64,000 nucleotides of DNA, from the NCBI GenBank assembly GCA_002702065.1, contig NZXX01000001.1:1736001-1800000 (forward strand). Reading direction: 5' to 3'. Under the pieces are notes generated by a model. The model was not told the DNA's origin. It saw only the letters and a program-made list of their open reading frames with translations, and ran no database searches. Origin of the DNA: Anaerolineaceae bacterium. Its GTDB lineage: Bacteria; Chloroflexota; Anaerolineae; Aggregatilineales; Phototrophicaceae. The translations under genes and the position numbers were made by a program. Below are positions 1-8,082 of this stretch, one piece after another. How positions within the stretch are numbered: position 1 is the first letter of the stretch; every line of letters starts with the position of its first letter.

Positions 1-557
1 CCGGGCAATTATATGCCCTGGATGCCTGGATTTCGCTTTTATGCGCCTTGGATCAGGTGAATTGGGTCATTGCCGGGCGGAAAGTTAAGATTCGGATTCT
101 GAGCAACGAGGCGAATTTGCAGACGCGGCGACCTGCCTGTATAGAGTTTCTCGGCTGGCGCCCGCAGCAGGAAGCGCTTGAAATCCTCGCTCAGACGGAC
201 GTTCTTTATTTGCCGTACCGTTTCAGTCGTGAGTTTGATCAGGAAATCCGGCTGTCGTTTCCTTCCAAGCTGACATCATATCTGACGGTTGGTCGTCCGA
301 TTTTTTTCCACGGGCCGGAGATGGCTTCGCCCGGCCAGTTTCTTGCCAAGCATGAGGCTGGGATGCTGTGCTATTCGATTAGCGAGGAGGACATCCTTGC
401 CAAACTGACCGAGCTGGTTGAAAATCAGGATCTTTATTGCAAGCTGTCCCATAATGCCGGGCAGGCGTTTGTCGAAAATCTCACCTTTGATGTTTTACGG
501 CGACAGTTTGCACGGTTTCTGGGTGTGCATGAAGCCAGCTTGAATGCTATCGAATAG
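1..557 (+). CDS. Glycosyltransferase, GT4-like C-terminal part (5' end outside window)
   Basis: The frame is open from the first bases of the window to the stop at 557, so about 184 residues of a longer gene are present. The segment FLGWRPQQEALEILAQTDVL followed by a PSKLTSYLTVGRPIFFHG stretch matches the nucleotide-sugar-binding C-terminal Rossmann lobe of family 4 glycosyltransferases, where the PSKL..YL..G.P pattern contacts the donor. It lies directly before a deoxy-amino-sugar pathway in the same direction, so a role in surface polysaccharide assembly is likely. Donor and acceptor cannot be told. An internal TTG at 48 is not needed as a start because the frame continues upstream. Confidence 0.75.
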   Translation, partial: GQLYALDAWISLLCALDQVNWVIAGRKVKIRILSNEANLQTRRPACIEFLGWRPQQEALEILAQTDVLYLPYRFSREFDQEIRLSFPSKLTSYLTVGRPIFFHGPEMASPGQFLAKHEAGMLCYSISEEDILAKLTELVENQDLYCKLSHNAGQAFVENLTFDVLRRQFARFLGVHEASLNAIE

Positions 558-573
558 AGAGGAATTCTCCTCA

Positions 574-1443
574 ATGAAAGTCCTTATTCTGGGCGGTGCC
601 GGGATGCTGGGGCACAGGCTGTGGCTGAATTTGCGCGACAGGCACGATGTCTGGGTCACAGTCCGGGGTACAAGCCACGTTTTTGACGACAAGTTCAACT
701 ATGATTCGCAGCGTGTGATCACACAGGTTAATGCGCTGCGCTTTGATGATGTGGTGCGAACCATCGGCACTGTCCAGCCCGATGTTGTCGTTAACTGCAT
801 AGGTGTGATCAAACAGCATCCACTTGCCAAAGAAGCCATCCCGTCGCTGGAAATCAATTCGGTGTTGCCCCATCGTTTGGCCGAGCTATGTAAAGCGGCA
901 CGGTGTCGTCTTATTCATATCAGTACGGACTGCGTGTTTAGCGGGAAGACGGGTGGCTATACCGAGGACGATGTTTCTGACGCAGAAGACCTGTATGGAC
1001 GGTCCAAGTTTCTGGGTGAAGTGCATTCAGAACGCCATGTTGTAACCCTGCGGACATCCATCATTGGCCCGGAGCTGCATACGCATTTTGGGCTGCTGGA
1101 ATGGTTCCTCAGTCAGAGCGGGCCGGTATCTGGGTTTCAGAAAGCCATTTATACAGGTTTTACGACGGACGAATTGTCTCGTATCATCGACATGTACGTT
1201 TTGCCGAATGACGACCTTCATGGCTTATATCAGATTGCCAGTGAACCGATCAACAAGTACGAGCTGCTGCGATTGTTTAACCAGCACTATCACCGGGATT
1301 TGACCATAGGGGTCAATGATGAGTTTATGTGCGACCGCAGCCTCAATGCAGACCGTTTCAATGCGGCAACCGGCTATAATCCGCCGGGCTGGAGTGCGAT
1401 GGTCGCTGCAATGGCAGCCAATAACCCCTATCTGAAAGACTGA
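574..1443 (+). CDS. RmlD-like SDR reductase of nucleotide-sugar biosynthesis
   Basis: This 289-residue extended short-chain dehydrogenase has the NAD(P)-binding GGAGMLG at residues 7-13, STDCVFSG at about 117-124 and a YGRSK catalytic Tyr-Lys pair at about 141-145. These are hallmarks of RmlD-type 4-keto-sugar reductases. The start at 574 is preferred over an in-frame ATG at 544 because the Rossmann motif begins there and an AGAGG-type ribosome site precedes it. The next two genes are a CapE-like dehydratase and a WecB-like epimerase, so it probably reduces the 4-keto intermediate of a UDP-N-acetyl-6-deoxy-L-hexosamine. It lacks the C-terminal cupin domain of CapF/FnlB reductases, which points to the WbvR type (UDP-L-RhaNAc/L-QuiNAc) rather than UDP-L-FucNAc; that choice is inference. 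Confidence 0.85.
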   Translation: MKVLILGGAGMLGHRLWLNLRDRHDVWVTVRGTSHVFDDKFNYDSQRVITQVNALRFDDVVRTIGTVQPDVVVNCIGVIKQHPLAKEAIPSLEINSVLPHRLAELCKAARCRLIHISTDCVFSGKTGGYTEDDVSDAEDLYGRSKFLGEVHSERHVVTLRTSIIGPELHTHFGLLEWFLSQSGPVSGFQKAIYTGFTTDELSRIIDMYVLPNDDLHGLYQIASEPINKYELLRLFNQHYHRDLTIGVNDEFMCDRSLNADRFNAATGYNPPGWSAMVAAMAANNPYLKD

Positions 1444-1448
1444 ATACG

Positions 1449-2510
1449 ATGTATCTGCACGACAAACGAGTACTCATTACCGGAGGGACCGGTTCGCTGG
1501 GGAAGGTGCTGCTCAACCGTATTTTATCCGGCGAAATGGGCACACCACAGAAAATCACGATCTTTTCACGTGACGAAGCCAAACAGCATGATCTGCGATT
1601 GCAGTATTTGCAACAGACCGCCTCGACTGATGAAGTAATTTACGAGAATTTCCGGCGGCTAATCTCATTCCAGATTGGCGATGTGCGCGATTTTTCGAGC
1701 ATCAGCACCGCGGTTTCCCGCGCGGATGTGGTGTTTAACGCGGCAGCCCTCAAGCAAGTGCCGACCTGCGAATATTATCCATATGAGGCGGTCAGAACAA
1801 ACATCGCCGGCCCGGAAAATATTGTGCGCGCCATACGTGAACATAAACTGCCCGTCGACACGGTCATCGGTATATCCACCGACAAAGCCTGCAAGCCAGT
1901 GAATGTCATGGGGATGACCAAGGCCATTCAGGAACGGATTTTCATTCAGGCAAACGTCGACAGTCCGGCAACGCGCTTTGTCTGTGTGCGGTACGGGAAT
2001 GTGCTGGCTTCGCGTGGGTCCGTGATTCCGCTGTTTCACAAGCAAATTCGGTCTGGCGGGCCGGTGACTATCACGGATGAGCGGATGACCCGTTTCCTGC
2101 TGAGTCTGGATCAGGCGGTGGATACCGTATTTGCGGCTCTGGCAGAGGCGAAACCGGGTGAAACCTATATCCCGCGTATTCCGGCGGCCCGTGTGGTCGA
2201 TATCGCGGCGGTGTTGATCGGGGACAGACCCATTGACATCCAGTATACCGGTATTCGACCTGGCGAGAAGATGCACGAAATCCTCGTTTCGGAAGAAGAA
2301 ATGCATCGTGTGGTTGATCGCGGTGCGTATTATGCGATTCAGGCGATATTGCCGGAGGTGGCCACCGAACCGGGCAGCCGGGTTGCGCTCAACAGCGAAT
2401 ATAGTTCGGCGGATGAAGTGATGTCCCGCGAAGCGCTGAAGGACCTCTTGAAGAGTCATAGACTGCTGATCGACGATGTGGACGCGCAGGAAGGTGAAAT
2501 GCTGCGATGA
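1449..2510 (+). CDS. UDP-GlcNAc 4,6-dehydratase/5-epimerase family (CapE/FnlA/WbjB-like)
   Basis: A 353-residue NAD-dependent dehydratase of the polysaccharide biosynthesis protein family (PF02719). TGGTGSLG is at residues 11-18, NAAALKQVP at about 97-105, ISTDKA at 142-147 and MGMTK at 154-158. The last motif has Met-Gly in place of the usual catalytic Tyr, which is normal for inverting UDP-GlcNAc 4,6-dehydratases. It begins 5 bases after the RmlD-like gene and its stop overlaps the next start by 4 bases, so the three are surely co-transcribed. The expected reaction is UDP-GlcNAc to a UDP-2-acetamido-2,6-dideoxy-4-hexulose, the first step of L-FucNAc, L-RhaNAc or L-QuiNAc synthesis. It acts in the cytoplasm. 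Confidence 0.88.
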   Translation: MYLHDKRVLITGGTGSLGKVLLNRILSGEMGTPQKITIFSRDEAKQHDLRLQYLQQTASTDEVIYENFRRLISFQIGDVRDFSSISTAVSRADVVFNAAALKQVPTCEYYPYEAVRTNIAGPENIVRAIREHKLPVDTVIGISTDKACKPVNVMGMTKAIQERIFIQANVDSPATRFVCVRYGNVLASRGSVIPLFHKQIRSGGPVTITDERMTRFLLSLDQAVDTVFAALAEAKPGETYIPRIPAARVVDIAAVLIGDRPIDIQYTGIRPGEKMHEILVSEEEMHRVVDRGAYYAIQAILPEVATEPGSRVALNSEYSSADEVMSREALKDLLKSHRLLIDDVDAQEGEMLR

Positions 2511-3613
2511 GGATTATGACGATCCTCGGTACCCGACCCGAAATCATTCGCCTGAGCCGCATTATTCCAAAGCTGGACCAACTGGCTGAACATGTCCTGG
2601 TTCATACCGGCCAGAACTATGATCCCAACCTGAGTGACCTGTTCTTTTCGCAACTGGAGCTGCGCCAGCCGGATCATCATATGGGTATACAGGCGGCGAG
2701 CTTTGGCGAACAACTGGCCGCGATTATTCGGGCAAGCGAGGAAGTGTTTCACACGTTCAAGCCGGATCGCCTGCTGTTGCTCGGTGACACGAACAGCGCA
2801 TTGTCCGCGATTGTGGCGCAGCGCATGGGGATACCGGTCTACCATATGGAGGCTGGCAATCGCAGCTTTGACAGCCGTGTGCCGGAAGAAGTCAACCGGC
2901 GTATTATTGATCATAGCAGCGATGTGTTGATGCCCTATACCGAACAGAGTCGTGCGAATCTGCTGCGCGAGGGAATTTCATCCAATCGTGTTTATGTCAC
3001 CGGCAACCCGATTTATGAAATCTTGCAGCATTACAGCCCGCAGATTGCCAGCGCGAATGTTCTTGACACGCTGGGTATTGAGGCTGGGCAGTATTTTCTG
3101 GTCACGTTACATCGTGCTGAAAACGTTGATATTGAAGCGCGGCTTCGCAGTTTCATGACGGCGCTGGCGCAGCTTCAGGAGACTTATCAGTACCCGGTTG
3201 TCATCAGCACGCACCCACGTACCAAAGCCTTGATGGAAAAATTCGACCTTCACACCGATAATGAACATGTGCATTTTCTGCCGCCGTTTGGGTTATTTGA
3301 CTTTGTCAAGCTGGAACAGAATGCGTTCTGTGTGCTGACCGACAGTGGAACCGTTCAGGAAGAATGCTGTATCTTCAATGTGCCGACAGTGACCATCCGC
3401 GATGTGACAGAGCGCCCGGAGACGTTGGAAGCTGGAAGTAACATCCTCAGCGGGGCAGACCCTGACAGCATTGCCCTGAGTGTGCGGGTGGTGGTCAATG
3501 GTGGTAAAAACTGGCAGCCGCCGGATGAATATCTCGTTGAAGATGTGAGCACGACGGTGACGAAAATTGTGCTTGGATACGATCATTGGCATATGGCCCT
3601 GAGAAAGCCGTAA
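2507..3613 (+). CDS. wecB: UDP-N-acetylglucosamine 2-epimerase family protein (WecB-like)
   Basis: A 368-residue member of the non-hydrolysing UDP-GlcNAc 2-epimerase family. Visible motifs are GTRPE near the N terminus, LLGDTNS around residue 94, HMEAGNRS at 113-120, PEEVNRRIID at 126-135 and, near the C terminus, the DSGTVQEE donor-binding loop. It starts with ATGA overlapping the end of the dehydratase gene. In this context it is more likely the third enzyme of the adjacent pathway (a CapG/FnlC/WbvD-type C2 epimerase acting on UDP-L-talosamine or UDP-L-RhaNAc derivatives) than the housekeeping WecB. The family assignment is firm; the substrate is inferred. Confidence 0.88.
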   Translation: MRIMTILGTRPEIIRLSRIIPKLDQLAEHVLVHTGQNYDPNLSDLFFSQLELRQPDHHMGIQAASFGEQLAAIIRASEEVFHTFKPDRLLLLGDTNSALSAIVAQRMGIPVYHMEAGNRSFDSRVPEEVNRRIIDHSSDVLMPYTEQSRANLLREGISSNRVYVTGNPIYEILQHYSPQIASANVLDTLGIEAGQYFLVTLHRAENVDIEARLRSFMTALAQLQETYQYPVVISTHPRTKALMEKFDLHTDNEHVHFLPPFGLFDFVKLEQNAFCVLTDSGTVQEECCIFNVPTVTIRDVTERPETLEAGSNILSGADPDSIALSVRVVVNGGKNWQPPDEYLVEDVSTTVTKIVLGYDHWHMALRKP

Positions 3614-3649
3614 CCGATTGACTCTGGTCCAGCAAAACATCCCTTATCC

Positions 3650-4705
3650 ATGACTGATCCCACCATAAGCGTTGTGATTCCGGTTTATAATGGTGAGGCT
3701 TATCTGGCTAAAGCAATTGACAGTGTGCTTCAGCAGACCTATACCGATTATGAGCTGGTAATCGTCGATGATGGTTCTACGGATACGACTCATAAAATTA
3801 TCCAGCACTATACGGAAACGCACCCAGACGTCGTGCGGGCAATCCATCAGCCCAATGGCGGTACGGCCAGTGCGCTGAACACGGGTGTGCGGGCTGCTCG
3901 AGGCCATTATATTGCCTGGCTCAGTCATGATGACCGGTTTTTGCCGACGAAACTGGAACAGCAGATGGCTACGATCGCGGCCAATCCGCAAATCAATGGC
4001 GTTTATACGGATTACTCGCTGATCAATAGCAACGGTCGAGAAACAGGCCGGGTGTACGCGCCCTGGTATCCGCCGGAAAAGATGCTGCGGCATTTTTTGC
4101 AAAATGTGTTTATCAACGGCAGTACCTTGCTGATTGAACGGCGATGCCTAGAGGACGTGGGTCTGTTCGATGAAAGTGTGCGGTACGCCCACGATGCGTT
4201 AATGTGGGTGCACGTGCTGAAGCATTGTCAACTGGCGCACATCGCGCAACCGCTGACCCAGTACCGCGTACACAGCGCACAGGGTACACAAAAATCTAGC
4301 TTGATTCGTCGCGATAACCGGCTGTGGCTGGCAAAAGCCCTGAAGGCCTGTTCGATTTTGGATATATTCCCGGAGTTAAGCCATAATTCGCATAGTCAAC
4401 CACAGAATTTCGCGGCGGCACATTTGTACCTGGGTGACATCTGCGCGCTGCGCTATCGCCAGCCGGGGTTGGCTTTCAGGCAATATGGCGCTGCTGTTCG
4501 CGTCTGGCCGCACTGGCATAACCCGGCACCGGGGCGTATGGCGATGAGTATGGCCCGGATGCTCCTGTCAAAAATCAAAGAGATGTTCAAAACCTTTTGG
4601 ACGAGTAACAGGCAGTCGACCACTGAAGACAGCTATGCGGACGTGTACCTGCACACCTGGACGGAAAGCATTTCTGAAAGTGCCGTAACCAAAGATTATG
4701 GTTAA
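3650..4705 (+). CDS. Glycosyltransferase family 2
   Basis: A 351-residue GT-A glycosyltransferase. The N terminus carries ISVVIPVYNGEAYL, the donor-binding DDGSTD begins at residue 40, and LSHDD at about 91-95 fills the DxD-like metal/donor site. The catalytic domain covers roughly residues 1-220; the C-terminal 130 residues are a helical extension without recognised motifs. No membrane segment is obvious, so it should act on the inner membrane surface on a lipid-linked acceptor. It lies 36 bases after the 2-epimerase in the same direction, which suggests it transfers the L-sugar or another residue of the same glycan. The specificity is not readable. Confidence 0.85.
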   Translation: MTDPTISVVIPVYNGEAYLAKAIDSVLQQTYTDYELVIVDDGSTDTTHKIIQHYTETHPDVVRAIHQPNGGTASALNTGVRAARGHYIAWLSHDDRFLPTKLEQQMATIAANPQINGVYTDYSLINSNGRETGRVYAPWYPPEKMLRHFLQNVFINGSTLLIERRCLEDVGLFDESVRYAHDALMWVHVLKHCQLAHIAQPLTQYRVHSAQGTQKSSLIRRDNRLWLAKALKACSILDIFPELSHNSHSQPQNFAAAHLYLGDICALRYRQPGLAFRQYGAAVRVWPHWHNPAPGRMAMSMARMLLSKIKEMFKTFWTSNRQSTTEDSYADVYLHTWTESISESAVTKDYG

Positions 4706-4735
4706 TCGACGTAAAGCTGTAAACGATCTGCAAAC

Positions 4736-6079
4736 ATGAAAATTCTGCTGACAAACACGCTGGATCGAGAAGGGGGAGCCGAACAGGTCGCGCTGTCGCT
4801 GCTCGAAGGTTATCGTAAACGTGGGCACAGCGCATGGTTGGCGGTTGGTGCCAAGCGTACCCATGACCCGCACGTGATGATGATCCGCCACGGTCAGCAG
4901 GGGAACTTATGGCGGCGTTTCTGGTGGAAGACTTACGCTGCCTGTGCAGGCCTGTACACGCGTTTTGGCCCGGCAGGGGAGAAATTGCGGCGCATCCTGA
5001 CGTTGATTGCCGAACCCACCGGCATTCTGGAAACCCTACAGGGGTATGAACATTCACATTTCCCTGGCACGTATCAGCTTCTTTCACAGGTTCCTGAAAG
5101 GCCGGATATTCTCCACCTGCACAGCCTTCAACGGGGCTATTTCGAGCTTGAAGCGTTGCCTTGGCTGACCGCGCAGGTGCCTACGGTGTTGACGCTGCAT
5201 GATGCCTGGCTGTTGAGCGGACATTGTACGCATCCGTTTGGGTGCGACCGCTGGAAAACGGGTTGTGGTGCGTGCCCTGACCTGACTATTCCGCCCGCTG
5301 TGCTGCGTGATGAAACAGCCCGCAACTGGCGTAGAAAACGGCACATATTTGCGAGCAGTCGTCTCTGGCTGGCGGTTGATAGTCATTGGTTGCTGGAAAA
5401 AGCCAAAGCCTCGATGCTGACTTATGAAGATACACGCGTCATCTATCCCGGTGTTGATCTGGACCTGTTTCGTCCAGGTGACCAGGCGGCGGCCCGCAAA
5501 CGACTTGGTCTGCCAGCGGACGCCAGAATCTTGCTCTTTGTGGCGACCCAGGCACGGGCTAACCGCTGGAAAGATTTCGCACTTCTGCAGGCCATGATGC
5601 AGCAATTTGCGGATCGTCCTGAAGAAAAAGTAATTTTGCTTGTCGTGGGTGATCCCCAGGGCAATAGCCTGTTTCGGGAAGGCAATATCTGGTTCGCGCC
5701 ACTCGTTCCGGACTCACACCAGCTTGTCCCCTATTATCACGCGGCTGATCTGTACGTTCACGCGACGCACGTCGAGACTTTTGGCCTGTCCATTGTCGAG
5801 GCGATGGCATGTGGTTTGCCTGTGGTGGCATCGCGCGTTGGCGCCATACCGGAAACGGTCGTGGACGGGCAATGCGGTTATCTGACCCGGCATGGTGATA
5901 TGCAGGACATGTTCGATAAAGTTGGGTTGTTGTTCCAGGATGAACAAAAGCGCCGGGCAATGGCAAACGCCGCCACCGTAAACGCCCAGCGCTTTGATCT
6001 GAACATGACAATTGACGCTTATCTCGCGTGGTATTCAGAGATTACCCAGCTTTGTGCCGCAGAAACTGACATCACTTGA
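4736..6079 (+). CDS. Glycosyltransferase family 4 (WcaC-like)
   Basis: A 447-residue GT-B transferase. The N-terminal lobe shows REGGAEQVALSL, and the HLHSLQRG ... TLHDAW ... HPFGCDRWKTGC region is typical of colanic-acid WcaC-type enzymes. The C-terminal lobe has the GVDLDLFRPG linker, the donor-site pair E347 and E355 (HVETFGLSIVEAMACGLP) and GAIPETV. It follows the GT2 gene by 30 bases. Its stop overlaps by 8 bases the stop region of the convergent WecG/TagA gene. It is a cytoplasmic-face transferase for exopolysaccharide or O-unit assembly. The linked sugar is unknown. Confidence 0.87.
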   Translation: MKILLTNTLDREGGAEQVALSLLEGYRKRGHSAWLAVGAKRTHDPHVMMIRHGQQGNLWRRFWWKTYAACAGLYTRFGPAGEKLRRILTLIAEPTGILETLQGYEHSHFPGTYQLLSQVPERPDILHLHSLQRGYFELEALPWLTAQVPTVLTLHDAWLLSGHCTHPFGCDRWKTGCGACPDLTIPPAVLRDETARNWRRKRHIFASSRLWLAVDSHWLLEKAKASMLTYEDTRVIYPGVDLDLFRPGDQAAARKRLGLPADARILLFVATQARANRWKDFALLQAMMQQFADRPEEKVILLVVGDPQGNSLFREGNIWFAPLVPDSHQLVPYYHAADLYVHATHVETFGLSIVEAMACGLPVVASRVGAIPETVVDGQCGYLTRHGDMQDMFDKVGLLFQDEQKRRAMANAATVNAQRFDLNMTIDAYLAWYSEITQLCAAETDIT

Positions 6080-6851
6080 GTATATGATGCCGCAACACGA
6101 GCCACATGAACCAGGGATTGTAGACCAGATAGCGCCGCCACAAGCGCGTCGGCTCTTGGGTGAGACGGAATAGCCATTCGAATCCGCTGTGCTGAATCCA
6201 CCGGGGTGCCTGGGATACACGTCCACTAAAAAAGTCAAAGGCTGCGCCGACACCAATCAACAGCGAAGCGTTGAGCACGGGCCGGTAGCGCGCCATCCAC
6301 AAATCCTGCTTGGGTGAACCCAGGCCAACCCAGATAATGTCTGCGCCGGATTCGTTCAGACGTTGGACAACTGCCGGGTCGGGTGGTGCATCCATCAGCA
6401 GGTTATCCGGCGGTGCTTCTGTGCCGGCGATGTGCAGACCCGGAAATTCGTGTTGCCATTTGGTTGCCACTCGCTCGGCAATATCACCGCGCCCGCCATA
6501 GAAATAATGACTGGCCGAACCATTGGCGGTGGCTCGGCAAAGTTCCGTCATGATATCCGGACCATAAACACGTTCAGCCGGGGGATAGCCCAGGCGGCGC
6601 TGAAGCCAGACAAGCGGCATCCCATCGGCGGTGATCATGTCTGCCTGCTCAATCGCTTTCTGTATGGCTGGGTTTTGTCGCCCTTGCATCAACGTATAAA
6701 CAGCGCAAGTCACGACATATCGCGGCTGAGGCTCGGTTGCCCATCGGGCTAAACATGTAATCGCAGCATCAAAACGCTGAGCGTCTACAGGAACATCGAG
6801 AATAGAGATCCGCACCATCGGATCGGTATCAGAGAAGTTATCAAATTGCAT
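6072..6851 (-). CDS. WecG/TagA/CpsF family glycosyltransferase (GT26)
   Basis: A 259-residue GT26 protein. TADGMPLVWLQRRLG and RVYGPDIM in the first half and the highly conserved IIWVGLGSPKQDLWM, GVGAAFDFFSG and RAPxW-like PRWIQHSGFEWLFRL in the second half are family signatures. These enzymes add the second sugar (ManNAcA or ManNAc) to an undecaprenyl-PP-linked sugar at the inner membrane. The C-terminal basic tail is the expected membrane-binding part. It is transcribed toward the GT4 gene and belongs to the same polysaccharide locus although on the opposite strand. The acceptor is not identifiable. Confidence 0.9.
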   Translation of the reverse strand: MQFDNFSDTDPMVRISILDVPVDAQRFDAAITCLARWATEPQPRYVVTCAVYTLMQGRQNPAIQKAIEQADMITADGMPLVWLQRRLGYPPAERVYGPDIMTELCRATANGSASHYFYGGRGDIAERVATKWQHEFPGLHIAGTEAPPDNLLMDAPPDPAVVQRLNESGADIIWVGLGSPKQDLWMARYRPVLNASLLIGVGAAFDFFSGRVSQAPRWIQHSGFEWLFRLTQEPTRLWRRYLVYNPWFMWLVLRHHILK

Positions 6852-6959
6852 TAAGCTGAGGGCTCCGTAATGCGGATGTAATGGGCATTTTTGATGGATT
6901 CTGCCCTAAGGGTAGTATGCCAATATTGTCTAAATATACCATGCTGTGTGATTGCAAAA

Positions 6960-7919
6960 TCAATGCTCAAACCATAATCGCGTGGCCTGCCAATTCGTCC
7001 GCCGTCCCTGCTGAATCAAGCGGCGTTTGACACGCATTCTGGGTAGTAATCGAAGCAGGTCGATGAAGGCGTGGAGTGACGAGCGCTCGAAGAAAAGCAG
7101 GTACGCGATGATTTTGGCGTCATAGAATAAGATTGGGATGAGATCAACCAGAAAGTGGCGCCACTGCTCGTTCTTCAGCATGAGCAAGTAGCGATTGCGC
7201 ACGGCGTGGCGTCGGATGGCGGGGTGAATGTTAGCCCTTTGGCCGGCGCGAAAGGTGCGGATATGATAGCCAACTGCATCCGGTACATACAGCGCAGACC
7301 ATCCACGCAGCTGCGCCCGCCAGCAAATGTCCACGTCCTCTTTATGCATAAAAAAATCGTTATCGAAAACTTCGTCCATCACTTGAATGTCATCCAGCAT
7401 CGCCCGCCGATAGAAAGCCGCAGCGCCATCGGGGCCAAATATCGGTTCCATCTGGCGGGGTGCAGCGTTTACCGGCTGGCCTTCGCAGCGCAGATATTGA
7501 CGCCGGTTACGCTGCATCATCAAACCGGCTCCATCAATGCAGGATGGCTCGTCATCTGGTCCTTCGATGCGTAACAGACAGCCCGCGGCGGCACCGGCCT
7601 TTGGGTTCTGATCGAGCGCGTGAACCATATGATACAGAAAATCCGGCTGTAATATCGCGTCCGGGTTGAGTGTCAGGACATAGCGGCTGTTACCTTGTTC
7701 CAGAAGCTGATTGTGGGCCGCACTGTACCCAAGATTGTGCGGGCTGCAAAATACCTCGTACCCCAGCGTGCGGATATGCTCGACGGTGGAATCCGTTGAC
7801 GCGTTGTCAAGCAGATGCACGGAATATGTAACGTGCTGCTGTGCGTTGACGGCGAGCAGACATGCCTGGATAGTCGGGGCATGATTATGGGTGACGATCT
7901 GGATAGCAACATCAAACAT
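6960..7919 (-). CDS. Glycosyltransferase family 2 (rhamnosyltransferase-like)
   Basis: About 319 residues from the preferred start at 7919 (MFDVAIQIVTHNHAPTI). The frame extends upstream to 8009, but the GT2 domain begins exactly here. LLDNASTD is the donor-binding motif, LTLNPDAIL supplies the DxD-like site, and DNDFFMHKEDVDICWR with GYHI is the typical ED/catalytic region of rhamnosyltransferase-type GT2 enzymes. The C-terminal part is basic with a hydrophobic patch, possibly peripheral membrane binding. It is followed after 108 bases by the WecG/TagA gene and together they form a minus-strand pair. A candidate promoter lies just upstream. Specificity is unknown. Confidence 0.85.
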   Translation of the reverse strand: MFDVAIQIVTHNHAPTIQACLLAVNAQQHVTYSVHLLDNASTDSTVEHIRTLGYEVFCSPHNLGYSAAHNQLLEQGNSRYVLTLNPDAILQPDFLYHMVHALDQNPKAGAAAGCLLRIEGPDDEPSCIDGAGLMMQRNRRQYLRCEGQPVNAAPRQMEPIFGPDGAAAFYRRAMLDDIQVMDEVFDNDFFMHKEDVDICWRAQLRGWSALYVPDAVGYHIRTFRAGQRANIHPAIRRHAVRNRYLLMLKNEQWRHFLVDLIPILFYDAKIIAYLLFFERSSLHAFIDLLRLLPRMRVKRRLIQQGRRTNWQATRLWFEH

Positions 7920-7974
7920 GTATTCGGTCTTGCGGTTCAGCCCTGACGAAAATAACGTTATCTGACGCACTTTC

Positions 7975-8002
7975 ATCATACGCTGACAGGTGGCGCAATC
8001 AA
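7975..8002 (-). promoter_or_regulatory. Candidate promoter of the GT2/WecG pair
   Basis: On the minus strand TTGATT (7997-8002) and TATGAT (7975-7980) are separated by 16 bases, about 56 bases before the GT2 start. It lies between the end of the upstream GH2 gene and the transferase, so it would give the polysaccharide pair its own transcription. Seen by motif only. Confidence 0.35.
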
Positions 8003-8082
8003 GTGTCAAAAACTGAATTGGTCATTTATGAGTTGGCTTGGCCCCCGATCTGATTCAACCGGAGGCCAGTTGCGAGGTGTGT

